Both the position numbers and the translations under genes were made by a program. 64,000 nucleotides of DNA from CAWGJC01 sp965276665. GTDB lineage: Bacteria > Pseudomonadota > Alphaproteobacteria > Acetobacterales > Acetobacteraceae. Every line of letters begins with the position of its first letter. Position 1 is the first letter of the stretch. Location of the stretch: contig OZ255620.1 in assembly GCA_965276665.1 (NCBI GenBank), positions 3,410,001 to 3,474,000 of the forward strand, written 5' to 3'. This document shows positions 21,286-30,289 of the stretch, one piece after another. Below the pieces are notes generated by a model. The model saw nothing but the letters and a program-made list of their open reading frames with translations, was not told the DNA's origin and did not search any database.

Positions 21286-22098
21286 ATGAGACCGAGCCCG
21301 ACATCGCGAATGCGCCGCCCGTTCCTGCTGCTTTTTCTGGCGCTCGCGCCGTTTTCGCTGCCGGGCGCGGCCGAGGCCGCCGGGCCGTCCGATCTCACGA
21401 AGCTGCCCGGCGCGGCCGCCCCTGCGGCCAGCTTCACGCCGGCGCAGCGGGCGGAGATCGTCGGCATCGTGCGGGATGCGCTGCGCACCGATCCCTCGAT
21501 CCTGCGCGATGCGCTGAGCGCGCTGCAGGCCGATGACGGGGCAAAGCGGGACGCGGCGGCGCGCGACGCGATCGCCAATTCCCGCCAGGCGCTGCTCGCC
21601 GCCGCCGGCGATCCGGTGGGCGGCAACCCGGCGGGCGACGTCACCCTCGTCGAGTTCTACGACACGCGCTGCCCCTATTGCCGCAAATTGCTGCCGACGA
21701 TGGCGGCGCTCCTCGCCCGCGACCATGGCGTGCGCGTCGTCTACAAGGACCTGCCGATCCTCGGCCCGTCGAGCGTCGTCGAGGCGCGCGCGCTGCTCGC
21801 CGCCGACCGCCAGGGCGGCTATCTCCGCCTGCAGGACGTGCTGATGCGCGATAGCGGGGATGCCAGCACGGCGAGTGTGCGCGTGGCGGCGGAGAGCGCC
21901 GGGCTCGACGGCGCGCGGCTGGTGCGCGACATGCAGGACCCCGCGATCGACCAGCGCCTCGCCGCCAATATCACGCTCGCCCGCACGCTCGGCATCGAGG
22001 GCACGCCCACCATGGTGATCGGCAACGCGATGATCCCGGGCGCGATCGAGATGGCGGATCTGCAGCGCGCGATCGGCAGCGCGCGTCAAGGGGGTTGA
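21286..22098 (+). CDS. DsbA-family periplasmic thiol-disulfide protein
   Basis: Exported thioredoxin-fold protein, 270 aa. Signal peptide RRPFLLLFLALAPFSLPGAAEAA. A helical N-terminal segment (residues 45-110) is followed by VTLVEFYDTRCPYCRKLLP with a CPYC active site, and a cis-Pro loop GIEGTPTMVIGN. This fits the DsbA/ScsC/Com1-like group (SurA-like N-terminus absent). An alternative ATG lies at 21310, directly before the signal core. The SBP gene begins 2 bp after its stop, so a peptide SBP and an M14 peptidase are probably made together with this oxidoreductase. Confidence 0.88.
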   Translation: MRPSPTSRMRRPFLLLFLALAPFSLPGAAEAAGPSDLTKLPGAAAPAASFTPAQRAEIVGIVRDALRTDPSILRDALSALQADDGAKRDAAARDAIANSRQALLAAAGDPVGGNPAGDVTLVEFYDTRCPYCRKLLPTMAALLARDHGVRVVYKDLPILGPSSVVEARALLAADRQGGYLRLQDVLMRDSGDASTASVRVAAESAGLDGARLVRDMQDPAIDQRLAANITLARTLGIEGTPTMVIGNAMIPGAIEMADLQRAIGSARQGG

Positions 22099-22100
22099 GC

Positions 22101-23687
22101 ATGCGGAGGCTGATCCGCAGGACCTTGCTGCTGCTCGCCACCTGTTTTGCGCCGATTGTCGTGCCGCATCTCGCGCAGGCGGAGGACAAGGTGCTGCGCG
22201 TGGTGCCCAGCGCCGATGTCGCCGAGCTCGACCCGACGCGCGCCGCCAACCAGATTGGCCGCATCTATTCGCAGATGGTGTTCGACTCGCTGTTCGCGCT
22301 CGACCACACGCTCTCGCCGAAACCGATGATGATCGAGAGCGAGCAGGTCAGCGACGACCATCTCACCTATCGCTTCACGCTGCGCACGGGGCTGAAATTC
22401 CAGGATGGCAGCCCGGTCACCACGCGCGACGTGATCGCCTCGCTCAATCACTGGATGACGGGCGGCTCGGTCGGCGGCCAGCTCAAATCACGCCTTGCCT
22501 CGTTGAGCGCAGTGGACGACCGGACCTTCGTGCTGACGCTGAAACAGCCATTCGGCCTCGTCGAGTTCGTGCTTGCCGGCGCCGGCGCGCCGATGGCCGC
22601 GATCATGCGCGAGGCGGACGCGAACCGTCCCGCCGGCACGCCGATCACCGCGCCGGTCGGCTCCGGCCCGTTTCGCTTCGATGCCGGCGCGCGGGTGAGC
22701 GGCCAGCGCGTGGTGTTCGACCGCAACCCCGACTACATCCCGCGCGCCGAACCGCCCGACGGCGCGGCCGGCGCCAGGATCGTCAAGGTCGACCGGGTCG
22801 AGTGGGACGTGCTGCCCGATCCGACCACCGCGGCGAACGCGCTGGTGAAGGGCGAGGTCGATTTCTGGGACACGGTGACGCCCGATCTGATCCCCTTCCT
22901 CAAGCAGCACGGCATCACCGTCCGCCGCACCGCCTCGCTGCCGGCGACGGTGTGGATCCGGCCGAATTTCGAGCTGCCGCCCTTCGATAACGTCAAGGCG
23001 CGGCAGGCGCTCGCGCTGCTGTTCGACCAGAAGGAGTTCATGGAGGCGGTGGCCGGCGATTCCGGCTGGTCGACCTGCTACAGCTTCAGCATCTGCGGCT
23101 CGGTGCTCGGCACCGAGATCGGCTCGGATGCCTATCGCAAGCCCGATCCGACGCGCGCCAAGCAGTTGCTCGCGGAATCCGGCTACAAGGGCGAGCCGAT
23201 CGTCATCGTCAGCACGCCGCAATTGCCGGTGATCAATTTCGTCTCGCAAATCATGGCGCAGAAGCTCCGCGACATCGGCGCCAATGTCGATCTGCAGATG
23301 GGCGACTGGGCGACGGTGTACAAGCGCGTCAACACGCCGCACCAGCCGATGGGGCGCGGCGGGTGGAACCTCGTCGGCACCTATTCGCTCGGCGGCACCT
23401 GGTTCAACCCGCTCACCAACGTGGCGCTCGACACCTCCTGCGGCGCGGCGACCACCGCCTCGATGGGAATGCCCTGCGACGCGGAAGGCGAGACGCTTCG
23501 CCAGGCGGTGCTCGCGGCGCCGACGGATGCCGCGCGCAAGGCCGCGTTCGACACCTTCCAGACGCATATGTGGCAGTTCATCCCGTATGTTCCGGGCGGC
23601 CAGTTCGACATCAACAACGCCTACCGCAGCAACGTGACCGGCGTGCTCGACGGCTACGTCATCAATTACTGGAACATCGATAAGTGA
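22101..23687 (+). CDS. ABC transporter substrate-binding protein, family 5
   Basis: Periplasmic SBP for peptides or similar solutes, 528 aa. A signal peptide (RRTLLLLATCFAPIVVPHLAQA) is followed by DKVLRVVPSADVAELDPTRA and LRTGLKFQDGSPVTTRDVIASLNHW, hallmark segments of SBP_bac_5, and a C-terminal WQFIPYVPGGQF. The ATG at 22101 follows the DsbA-like stop; a TTG 6 bp earlier is less likely. No permease lies next to it. It overlaps the M14 gene by 4 nt (GTGA). A paralogous SBP is encoded at 25658. Confidence 0.92.
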   Translation: MRRLIRRTLLLLATCFAPIVVPHLAQAEDKVLRVVPSADVAELDPTRAANQIGRIYSQMVFDSLFALDHTLSPKPMMIESEQVSDDHLTYRFTLRTGLKFQDGSPVTTRDVIASLNHWMTGGSVGGQLKSRLASLSAVDDRTFVLTLKQPFGLVEFVLAGAGAPMAAIMREADANRPAGTPITAPVGSGPFRFDAGARVSGQRVVFDRNPDYIPRAEPPDGAAGARIVKVDRVEWDVLPDPTTAANALVKGEVDFWDTVTPDLIPFLKQHGITVRRTASLPATVWIRPNFELPPFDNVKARQALALLFDQKEFMEAVAGDSGWSTCYSFSICGSVLGTEIGSDAYRKPDPTRAKQLLAESGYKGEPIVIVSTPQLPVINFVSQIMAQKLRDIGANVDLQMGDWATVYKRVNTPHQPMGRGGWNLVGTYSLGGTWFNPLTNVALDTSCGAATTASMGMPCDAEGETLRQAVLAAPTDAARKAAFDTFQTHMWQFIPYVPGGQFDINNAYRSNVTGVLDGYVINYWNIDK

Positions 23688-25417
23688 CGGTGCTGCTCGA
23701 TCGGACGATCGGCCGCACGCTCGACGCCCTGCTCGCCCGCTTCGCCGATGACGCCGCGCGCGGGACACGGATCGAGGCCTGGCTATTCGAGGATCTCCCG
23801 GCCCGGCAGGCGGCGGAGGCACGGTTCGCCGTCCATGGCGTGCAGGCGCGCATCCGCAGCGCCTACAAGCCGCTGGTGCATTTCTTCCTTGAGGAAACCG
23901 AGCAGAAACCCGACTCCGTCATCGTGTACCTGCCGAGCCATCCGGCCGGATCCGAGCGGCGGTTCCGCATCGAGGCGTTCCCGCTCGCCGGACTGCTGAA
24001 GGGCGCCGCGCTGCGCTTCGCACCGGGCGATGCGGCGCTCGAATACCGCATCGTGCTGACTGAAGACGGCGAGACGAGCGAGCGCCGCATCTTCGCGCCA
24101 AACCGCGTCACGCGCGATCATCTCGGCGAGACGGTGCTCGTGCCCACTGGCTGGCTGCGTGTCTGGCGCACCGGCGGTGACGGCGCGCCCGACGAGGATG
24201 CCGCGCTGCCGACCGAATACGAGGCGGCCTTCGAGGCGGCGATGTCCTGCGTGCTCGCGCATCCCTGGCCGGCGACGCAGCCCTGCTTCGACGTGCTCGC
24301 CATCGAGATCGAGACGCCCGGCATCGAGCGGCGCCTGCCGTTCCACGACGAATGCGCGAGCACCGCCGAGGGGTTGCACGAGGATCTATATTTCTCGCTG
24401 ATCGAATTCTTCCAGCGCCATGCCGGACTGGCGCTCGGCGATCGCACGCTGCAGCCCGGCCAGATCGTGCCCGAGATCCGTACGCGCGACGGCGATGCGC
24501 AGGTCCGCGTCGCCCTGCGCAATCCGCTGCCCGACATCGCGGACGGCGCGGGCAATCGCATCGAAGATGCCGACACGCCCCCCGATCCGTCACGCATTGA
24601 CGCTGCGCTCGCCGAACTCGGCGGCGCGCCGATCCGCGCGGTGTCCCGCCAAGGCCGCGACGTGGTGGGTCGGTTCCTCGCCGGCGCCGGACGTGGCTTC
24701 GTGGTGACCGCCGGACAGCACGCGAACGAGACCACGGGCGTGGTCGGCGCGCTGCGCGCCGCGCCGCTGCTCAAGCGGGACGGCGCGCTCTTCGCCGTCA
24801 TCCCGCAGGAGAACCCGGACGGCTACGCGCTGCACCGCCGGCTGCGCGAGACCAATTCACGCCACATGCATCACGCCGCGCGCTACACCGCCCTCGGCGA
24901 CGACCTGCAATACCGCACCCGCGAGCCGCTCTACGAAAAGGCGGCGCGCCTCGAAGCCTACCGCCTCACCGAGGCCGGGCTGCACATCAACCTGCACGGC
25001 TACCCCGCGCATGAATGGAACCGCCCGCTCACCGGCTACCTCACGCGCGGCTTCGACACCTGGTCGATGCCGAAAGGCTTCTACCTCATTCTCCGGCACC
25101 CGACCGGCCGGCACGACGCGGCCGTCAGCTTCCTCGAAGCGCTCACCGAACGCCTCGCCCAGATCCCCGGGCTGCGAGCGTTCAACGACTCACACGTCGC
25201 CGCCTACACCGCGCATGCCGGCGCACCCCCCGAGCCGGTGCTGCACGGCATTCCCTGCATGATCCACGAAACCGACGACCGCGCCGTGCCCTACACGCTG
25301 ATCACCGAATACCCAGACGAGACGATTTACGGCGACGCCTACCGCCTCGGCCACACCGCTCAAATGGCCACAATCCTCGAAGCCGTTGCCCTCTACCGCG
25401 GTGGAATGTTGCCTTAA
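23684..25417 (+). CDS. M14 family zinc carboxypeptidase-like protein
   Basis: Metallopeptidase of 577 aa. The M14 catalytic domain is C-terminal: QHANETTG near residue 345 holds the His and Glu zinc ligands, IPQENPDGYALHRR follows, NLHGYPAHEW near 436 gives the third His, and IHETDDRAVPYT may carry the general base. Residues 1-300 are an uncharacterised N-terminal region. No signal peptide is seen, so it probably acts in the cytoplasm on imported peptides or amides. The GTG start overlaps the SBP stop. The stop codon sits inside the first bases of a palindromic element. Confidence 0.82.
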   Translation: MTVLLDRTIGRTLDALLARFADDAARGTRIEAWLFEDLPARQAAEARFAVHGVQARIRSAYKPLVHFFLEETEQKPDSVIVYLPSHPAGSERRFRIEAFPLAGLLKGAALRFAPGDAALEYRIVLTEDGETSERRIFAPNRVTRDHLGETVLVPTGWLRVWRTGGDGAPDEDAALPTEYEAAFEAAMSCVLAHPWPATQPCFDVLAIEIETPGIERRLPFHDECASTAEGLHEDLYFSLIEFFQRHAGLALGDRTLQPGQIVPEIRTRDGDAQVRVALRNPLPDIADGAGNRIEDADTPPDPSRIDAALAELGGAPIRAVSRQGRDVVGRFLAGAGRGFVVTAGQHANETTGVVGALRAAPLLKRDGALFAVIPQENPDGYALHRRLRETNSRHMHHAARYTALGDDLQYRTREPLYEKAARLEAYRLTEAGLHINLHGYPAHEWNRPLTGYLTRGFDTWSMPKGFYLILRHPTGRHDAAVSFLEALTERLAQIPGLRAFNDSHVAAYTAHAGAPPEPVLHGIPCMIHETDDRAVPYTLITEYPDETIYGDAYRLGHTAQMATILEAVALYRGGMLP

Positions 25418-25604
25418 GGCCAGGGGCTCTGCCCCTGGACCCTGCTAAGGGCGGAGCCCTTAGAACCCGCTAGGGCTGTTTGGAGAGGGGTGGGATAGGT
25501 ACCGGTTGCAACCATTCCCTCGCCCACCCCTCTCCAAACAGCCGTAATGGATTCCAGAGGCTCGGCCTTTGGCGGGGGTCCAGGGGGCAGAGCCTCCTGG
25601 CCTT
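25416..25604. repeat. paired palindromic element, type II copy 1
   Basis: The outer left arm has the CCAGGGGC/GCCCCTGG and CTAAGGGC/GCCCTTAG hairpins and starts within the M14 stop codon. A perfect 21-bp inverted repeat follows (25474-25494 and 25523-25543, beginning GGCTGTTTGGAGAGG), whose loop holds the palindrome GGTTGCAACC (25504-25513). The right part has AGGCTCGGCCT and CAGGGGGCAGAGCC hairpins and ends GGCCTT. It lies between same-strand genes, so it probably separates two transcripts. Confidence 0.85.
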
Positions 25605-25657
25605 GTCGCAACACCCCCCGGCCGCCTAGGCTTCGCGCAATCGTGAGGAGATCGTCC

Positions 25658-27238
25658 ATGAAGCGTCGTACGCTGATTGCCGGGTCCGCTGCTGCCGCGC
25701 TTGCGCGGCCTTCTCTCGTGCGCGCGGCGGGCGAGACCACGTTGCGGTTCATCCCGCAGATCGATCTCTCGTTCCTTGATCCGCATTGGACGACGGCGAA
25801 TGTGACCCGCAACCATGGGTTCATGGTGTTTGACACGTTGTATGGGATCGACGGGAATTTCACCGCGCAACCGCAGATGGTGGCCGGGCACACCGTCGAT
25901 AGTGATGGCAAGCTGTGGAACCTGACGCTGCGCGACGGGCTGCTGTGGCATGATGGCGAACGCGTGCTGGCGCGTGATTGCGTGGCCAGCATCCGCCGCT
26001 GGTCGAAGAATGATGCGTATGGCGATGCGCTGATGCAGGCGACGGACGAGCTTTCGGCGCCCGATGACAAGACAATCCGCTTCCGGCTCAAGCATCCTTT
26101 CCCGCTGCTGCCGGATGCTTTGGGCAAGGGCACGCCGTACATGGCGGCGATGATGCCGGAGCGGCTCGCGAGCACGCCGGTGGCGACGCAGGTGACGGAG
26201 ATGGTGGGATCCGGCCCGTTCCGCTATCTCGCCGATCAGCGCCTGCAGGGTTCGCGCAACGTGTATGCGAAATTCGACAAATACGTGCCGCGCGAGGGTG
26301 GCACGCCGGATTGGGTGGCCGGCCCGAAGATCGTGCATTACGACCGCGTGGTCTGGACGACGATTCCCGATGCGGCGACCGCCTCGGCCGCGTTGCAGCA
26401 GAACGAGCAGGATTGGTGGGAATTCACCACGCCGGATCTGCTCCCGCTGCTGCGCCGCGACAAGAACATCAAGGTTGCCATACCCGATCCGACCGGCGGC
26501 GTGATGATGATGCGGCCCAATCATCTGCAGCCGCCTTTCGACAATCCGGCGATGAGGCGGGCCCTGTGGAGCGTGATCGCGCAGCAAGATTACATGCAGG
26601 CCGTCGTCGGAACCGACCCGTCGATGTACTACACGCCGCTCGGCTTCTTCTGCCCGAAGACGGCGTTCGGCAGCGATGTCGGGCTCGAGAAGCTAGAAGG
26701 GAGGCGCGACTTCGCCAAGGCGAAGGCCGATCTCAAGGCGGCTGGCTACAACAATGAGCGTGTCGTGCTGATGGTCGCCAGCGACTACCCGATCCTGAAG
26801 GCGCTCGGCGATGTCGGTGCCGACATGCTGCAGCGCGCCGGGATGAATGTCGATTATATCGCTACCGATTGGGGCAGCATGCTGCAGCGCCGCACCAAGC
26901 GCACGCCGGTGTCGGAGGGCGGGTGGAGCCTGTTCGTCACCGGCTGGACCGGGCTCGACTGGATGAACCCCGCGGGCGACATCGCTCTCCGCGGCAATGG
27001 CACGGCCGGATATCCCGGGTGGTACAGCAGCGACAAGATGGAGGCCATGCGCGGCGACTGGCTGGGCGCGCCCGACCAGGCTGCCCGCGTGCAGATCGCG
27101 CAGACCATGCAGCGCCTCGCGATGGAGGAAGTGCCGTTCTGGCCGCTCGGCCAGTATTTCCAGCCGACCGCCTACCGCACCTCGGTGACCGGGTTCACGC
27201 ACGGCTTCGCGACCTTCTGGAACCTCAAGCCGGCGTAA
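25658..27238 (+). CDS. ABC transporter substrate-binding protein, family 5 (paralogue)
   Basis: Second SBP_bac_5 protein, 526 aa. The N-terminus MKRRTLIAGSAAAALA with a paired Arg and a weak hydrophobic core suggests Tat export. Family segments are TTLRFIPQIDLSFLDPHW and LRDGLLWHDGERVLARDCVASIRRW. The start is set by GAGGAG 8 nt before ATG 25658. It has no permease or ATPase neighbour, so it is an orphan receptor that may use the importer at 1-3331 or another elsewhere. It is separated from the first SBP operon by a type II repeat. Confidence 0.92.
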   Translation: MKRRTLIAGSAAAALARPSLVRAAGETTLRFIPQIDLSFLDPHWTTANVTRNHGFMVFDTLYGIDGNFTAQPQMVAGHTVDSDGKLWNLTLRDGLLWHDGERVLARDCVASIRRWSKNDAYGDALMQATDELSAPDDKTIRFRLKHPFPLLPDALGKGTPYMAAMMPERLASTPVATQVTEMVGSGPFRYLADQRLQGSRNVYAKFDKYVPREGGTPDWVAGPKIVHYDRVVWTTIPDAATASAALQQNEQDWWEFTTPDLLPLLRRDKNIKVAIPDPTGGVMMMRPNHLQPPFDNPAMRRALWSVIAQQDYMQAVVGTDPSMYYTPLGFFCPKTAFGSDVGLEKLEGRRDFAKAKADLKAAGYNNERVVLMVASDYPILKALGDVGADMLQRAGMNVDYIATDWGSMLQRRTKRTPVSEGGWSLFVTGWTGLDWMNPAGDIALRGNGTAGYPGWYSSDKMEAMRGDWLGAPDQAARVQIAQTMQRLAMEEVPFWPLGQYFQPTAYRTSVTGFTHGFATFWNLKPA

Positions 27239-27277
27239 GACAAAGGTGGGCGTCGGGTTGGCGAGGACGATGGGCCT

Positions 27278-27718
27278 TCAGGTCAGCGCGGCGACTTCCC
27301 GCACTTTGCGCGCCATCGCGGCGATGCCGTTGCCGCGATTGGTGGACAACGCCTCCAGCAGCCCGAGATCCTTGAGGAAGACCGGATCGGTGGCCGCGAT
27401 TTCCTCCGCCGCGCGGCCGGAATAGACGCGGAGCAGCAGGGCGACGAGGCCGGAGACGATGGCGGCATCCGAGGCGCCCGCGAAGTAGAGGCGGCCGTCC
27501 CGCTGCGTCGCTTCCATCCATACCTTGCTCTGGCAGCCCGGCACGCGATGCGGATCGTCCATCCATTCGGGCGGCATCGGCGGCAGCTTGCGGCCGAGCT
27601 CGATGATGAACTGGTAGCGGTCCATCCAGTCATCGAACACGTCGAGCTCGTCGCCGATCGCGGCGATCGCGGCGGCGGCGCTGTCCTCCTCCGGCATGAC
27701 GAACGGGTCGGTTGTCAC
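27278..27718 (-). CDS. sufE: SufE family cysteine-desulfurase sulfur acceptor
   Basis: SufE-like protein, 146 aa, which takes persulfide sulfur from a SufS-type desulfurase for Fe-S assembly. The active-site Cys is in VPGCQSKVWM, and the family pattern FDDWMDRYQFIIELGRKLPPMP and GNGIAAMARKVREVA is complete. The GTG at 27718 overlaps the stop of the upstream membrane gene (GTGA), which supports it over the internal ATG at 27697. No suf operon is adjacent. Confidence 0.92.
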   Translation of the reverse strand: MTTDPFVMPEEDSAAAAIAAIGDELDVFDDWMDRYQFIIELGRKLPPMPPEWMDDPHRVPGCQSKVWMEATQRDGRLYFAGASDAAIVSGLVALLLRVYSGRAAEEIAATDPVFLKDLGLLEALSTNRGNGIAAMARKVREVAALT

Positions 27719-28239
27719 GCGTTCGGCCGTTGCAGCACGATCCATGTCGTCATGTCCCAGACATTGCGGATGCCGGTGATCAGCAAAAGCCCCATGGCGA
27801 CCGCAAGCGCCAGGGCCGAGAGATCGAGCGCAAGGATGAAGCAGACCCCGGCGCCGGCCAGTAGCAGGTAGGAGACGCAGGGCGCGACCGCGTACCACAC
27901 GCGGTCTTCCATATCGATCTGCGCCGCGATCCCGGCCCGGAACATGCTGCGCAGGACGAGGCCGGAATAGACGATGCCGAACGCGCCGAGCACGATGATC
28001 GCGGCACCCGCCACGCCCCATTCGTGCACCGGCGCCAGCCCGATCAGGCAGGCGGCGAGCACGATGGTGAAGGCGACGACGGTGGGCGAGAGAAAACTTC
28101 GCAAGCCCACCTGCCGCTCGCGGGTGAACACGCCGCTGCCGACCGAGGCGGCGACGAAGGTCAATCCGACCAGCGTCGCCGCCGCGGTGCCGACGAGGAC
28201 GAAGAAATCGTGCCAGGGCTCCAGCGTGTCGTGCGGCAT
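27715..28239 (-). CDS. small integral membrane protein of unknown function
   Basis: 174 aa with about five predicted membrane helices (for example FFVLVGTAAATLVGLTFVAAS, VVAFTIVLAACLIGL, GAAIIVLGAFGIVYSGL and two more near the C-terminus). I do not recognise a named family. It lies between hslU (9 bp upstream) and sufE (4-nt overlap) on the minus strand and could be co-transcribed with the HslVU protease genes. Confidence 0.75.
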   Translation of the reverse strand: MPHDTLEPWHDFFVLVGTAAATLVGLTFVAASVGSGVFTRERQVGLRSFLSPTVVAFTIVLAACLIGLAPVHEWGVAGAAIIVLGAFGIVYSGLVLRSMFRAGIAAQIDMEDRVWYAVAPCVSYLLLAGAGVCFILALDLSALALAVAMGLLLITGIRNVWDMTTWIVLQRPNA

Positions 28240-28248
28240 GATCCCAGG

Positions 28249-29568
28249 TTAGAGGATGAAGCGGCTCAGATCACCCTTCTTCGCCAGCGGCGCGACCCGC
28301 TCGTTCACCGCCTCGGCATCGACCCGGATGGTCTCGCCGCCGCGATCCGTGGCGGTGAAGCTGATCTCCTCGAGCAGCTTCTCGAGCACCGTCGCGAGGC
28401 GGCGCGCGCCGATATTCTCGATCCGGTCGTTGATGTCGGCGGCGAGCTCGGCGAGTGCGTCGATGCCGTCCTCGGTGAAGTCGAGAGCGACCCGCTCGGT
28501 ACTCATCAGCGCGGAATACTGCTTGAGCAGGCTGTGCTCGGGCTCGGTCAGGATGCGGCGCAGATCGGTCCGCGTCAGGCCGGCGAGCTCGACCCGGATC
28601 GGCAGGCGCCCCTGCAATTCGGGCAGCAGATCCGAGGGTTTCGCGAGATGAAAGGCGCCCGACGCGATGAACAGGATGTGGTCGGTCTTCACCGGCCCGT
28701 ATTTCGTGGTGACGGTGGTGCCCTCGATCAGCGGCAACAGGTCGCGCTGCACGCCCTCGCGGGAGACGTCGCCGCCGCGGAACCCGCCCTCGCTCGACCG
28801 CGCGCAGATCTTGTCGATCTCGTCGAGGAAGACGATGCCGTGATCCTGCGCATGCGCCACCGCATCCTTGGTGAGCGCGTCCGCGTCGAGCAGCTTGTCG
28901 GCCTCCTCGCGGGCGAGTGCGACGCGGGCGGCCTCGACCGTCATCCGGCGCTGCTGCTCGCGCTTGCCGAACATGCCCTTCATCATCTCGCTGATATTGA
29001 TCACCTGGCCGGGCGGCATGCCCGGCATGTCGAGCTGGCCGATCGGCATGCCGCCGGAATCGGCGACCGTGATCTCGATCTCCTTCTGCTCGAGCTCGCC
29101 GTCGCGCAGCATGCGGCGGAACTTGCTGCGCGTGTCGGCGGCGGCCTTGTCGCCGACCAGCGCGGTGATCAGCCTCTCCTCGGCGGCGAGATCGGCCTTG
29201 GCCTGCACCTCGCGGCGCGAGACGTCGCGCAGCATGGTGATGCTGACCTCGACGAGGTCGCGCACGATGCTCTCCACGTCGCGGCCGACATAACCGACCT
29301 CGGTGAATTTCGTCGCCTCCACCTTGAGGAACGGCGCCTGCGCGAGCTTGGCGAGCCGGCGGGCGATCTCCGTCTTGCCGCAGCCGGTGGGGCCGATCAT
29401 CAGGATGTTCTTCGGCACCACCTCGTCGCGCATCTCCTCGGGCAGCTGCTGGCGGCGCCAACGGTTGCGGAGCGCGATGGCGACGGCGCGCTTCGCGTCG
29501 TCCTGGCCGACGATGAACCGGTCGAGCTCGGAGACGATCTCGCGCGGGGAATAGGTTGGGACGTCCAT
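28249..29568 (-). CDS. hslU: ATP-dependent protease ATPase subunit HslU
   Basis: AAA+ unfoldase that feeds substrates to HslV, 439 aa. Walker A is GPTGCGKTE near residue 60, Walker B is IVFLDEIDKI, the sensor region is QGRLPIRVEL, and the C-terminal tail ends DLSRFIL, which docks into HslV. The pore loop GYVGRD is present. The ATG at 29568 is preferred over an in-frame TTG two codons earlier; it starts 2 nt after the hslV stop, so the two are co-translated. Confidence 0.97.
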   Translation of the reverse strand: MDVPTYSPREIVSELDRFIVGQDDAKRAVAIALRNRWRRQQLPEEMRDEVVPKNILMIGPTGCGKTEIARRLAKLAQAPFLKVEATKFTEVGYVGRDVESIVRDLVEVSITMLRDVSRREVQAKADLAAEERLITALVGDKAAADTRSKFRRMLRDGELEQKEIEITVADSGGMPIGQLDMPGMPPGQVINISEMMKGMFGKREQQRRMTVEAARVALAREEADKLLDADALTKDAVAHAQDHGIVFLDEIDKICARSSEGGFRGGDVSREGVQRDLLPLIEGTTVTTKYGPVKTDHILFIASGAFHLAKPSDLLPELQGRLPIRVELAGLTRTDLRRILTEPEHSLLKQYSALMSTERVALDFTEDGIDALAELAADINDRIENIGARRLATVLEKLLEEISFTATDRGGETIRVDAEAVNERVAPLAKKGDLSRFIL

Positions 29569-29570
29569 GA

Positions 29571-30134
29571 TCAAATGGTCTCTACGATGACGTTCTCGTT
29601 GGTATAGACGCAGATGTCGGCGGCGATGCGCATCGCGCGGCGGGCGATCTCCTCGGCGGACAGGCTCTCGATCGAGAGCAGCGCGCGGGCGGCGGCGAGC
29701 GCGTAATTCCCGCCCGAGCCGATGGCGATGACGCCGTCATCCGGCTCCAGCACGTCGCCATTGCCGGTGAGCGTGAAGGAGCGGTCGGCATCGGCCACCG
29801 CCATCATCGCCTCCAGCCGGCGGAGATAACGGTCGGTGCGCCAGTCCTTCGCAAGCTCGACGCAGGCGCGTTCGAGCTGGTTCGGAAAGCGCTCCAGCTT
29901 GGCTTCCAGCCGTTCCAGCAGGGTGAACGCGTCGGCGGTGGCGCCGGCGAAGCCCGCGATGACGCTGCCATTGCCGATGCGGCGCACCTTGCGCGCATTG
30001 CCCTTGATGACGGTCTGGCCGAGCGTCACCTGACCGTCGCCGGCCATTGCCACATGGCCGTCGCGGCGCACGCAGAGGATGGTCGTGCCGTGCCAGCCGA
30101 CCGGGTCGTGGAGTGGGGTTCCATTGTCGTGCAT
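29571..30134 (-). CDS. hslV: ATP-dependent protease subunit HslV
   Basis: Proteasome-like peptidase, 187 aa. After a short propeptide (MHDNGTPLHDPVGWHG) the mature chain starts TTILCVRRDGHVAMAGDGQVTLG, with the N-terminal Thr as nucleophile. Family segments GNARKVRRI, GFAGATADAFTLLERLE and IGSGGNYALAAARALL are intact. The ATG at 30134 has no clear Shine-Dalgarno sequence. A heat-shock-like promoter lies only about 11 bp upstream, so the mRNA may be almost leaderless. It is divergent from the MFS gene. Confidence 0.96.
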   Translation of the reverse strand: MHDNGTPLHDPVGWHGTTILCVRRDGHVAMAGDGQVTLGQTVIKGNARKVRRIGNGSVIAGFAGATADAFTLLERLEAKLERFPNQLERACVELAKDWRTDRYLRRLEAMMAVADADRSFTLTGNGDVLEPDDGVIAIGSGGNYALAAARALLSIESLSAEEIARRAMRIAADICVYTNENVIVETI

Positions 30135-30144
30135 GACGCGGCAA

Positions 30145-30171
30145 GTTGGGTTTTCCGCACCGCGGAACAAG
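30145..30171 (-). promoter_or_regulatory. candidate sigma-32 (RpoH) type promoter of hslVU
   Basis: On the minus strand CTTG (30171-30168) is followed after 17 nt by CCCAAC (30150-30145), resembling the CTTGAA/CCCCAT heat-shock promoter in order and spacing. It sits directly upstream of hslV, a classical RpoH target. The match at the -10 is only partial and the leader would be very short, so this is tentative. Confidence 0.3.
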
Positions 30172-30289
30172 ACCCTTCGGAGCCCGGCGCCGCCGGCGCG
30201 GCGCCGCCCTCCCTGGCCAACTCGTTGCAGTCGTGGCAGGATTCGCGCCTCGTGCGCCGGAAACGTGGCGCATGCGGGAGAACGAAGGA

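Noticed and set aside
30146..30289. Longer N-terminus for the MFS transporter
   Set aside because: The upstream codons give an Arg-rich stretch that overlaps the hslV promoter region; ATG 30290 has GAAGGA and gives a normal start.
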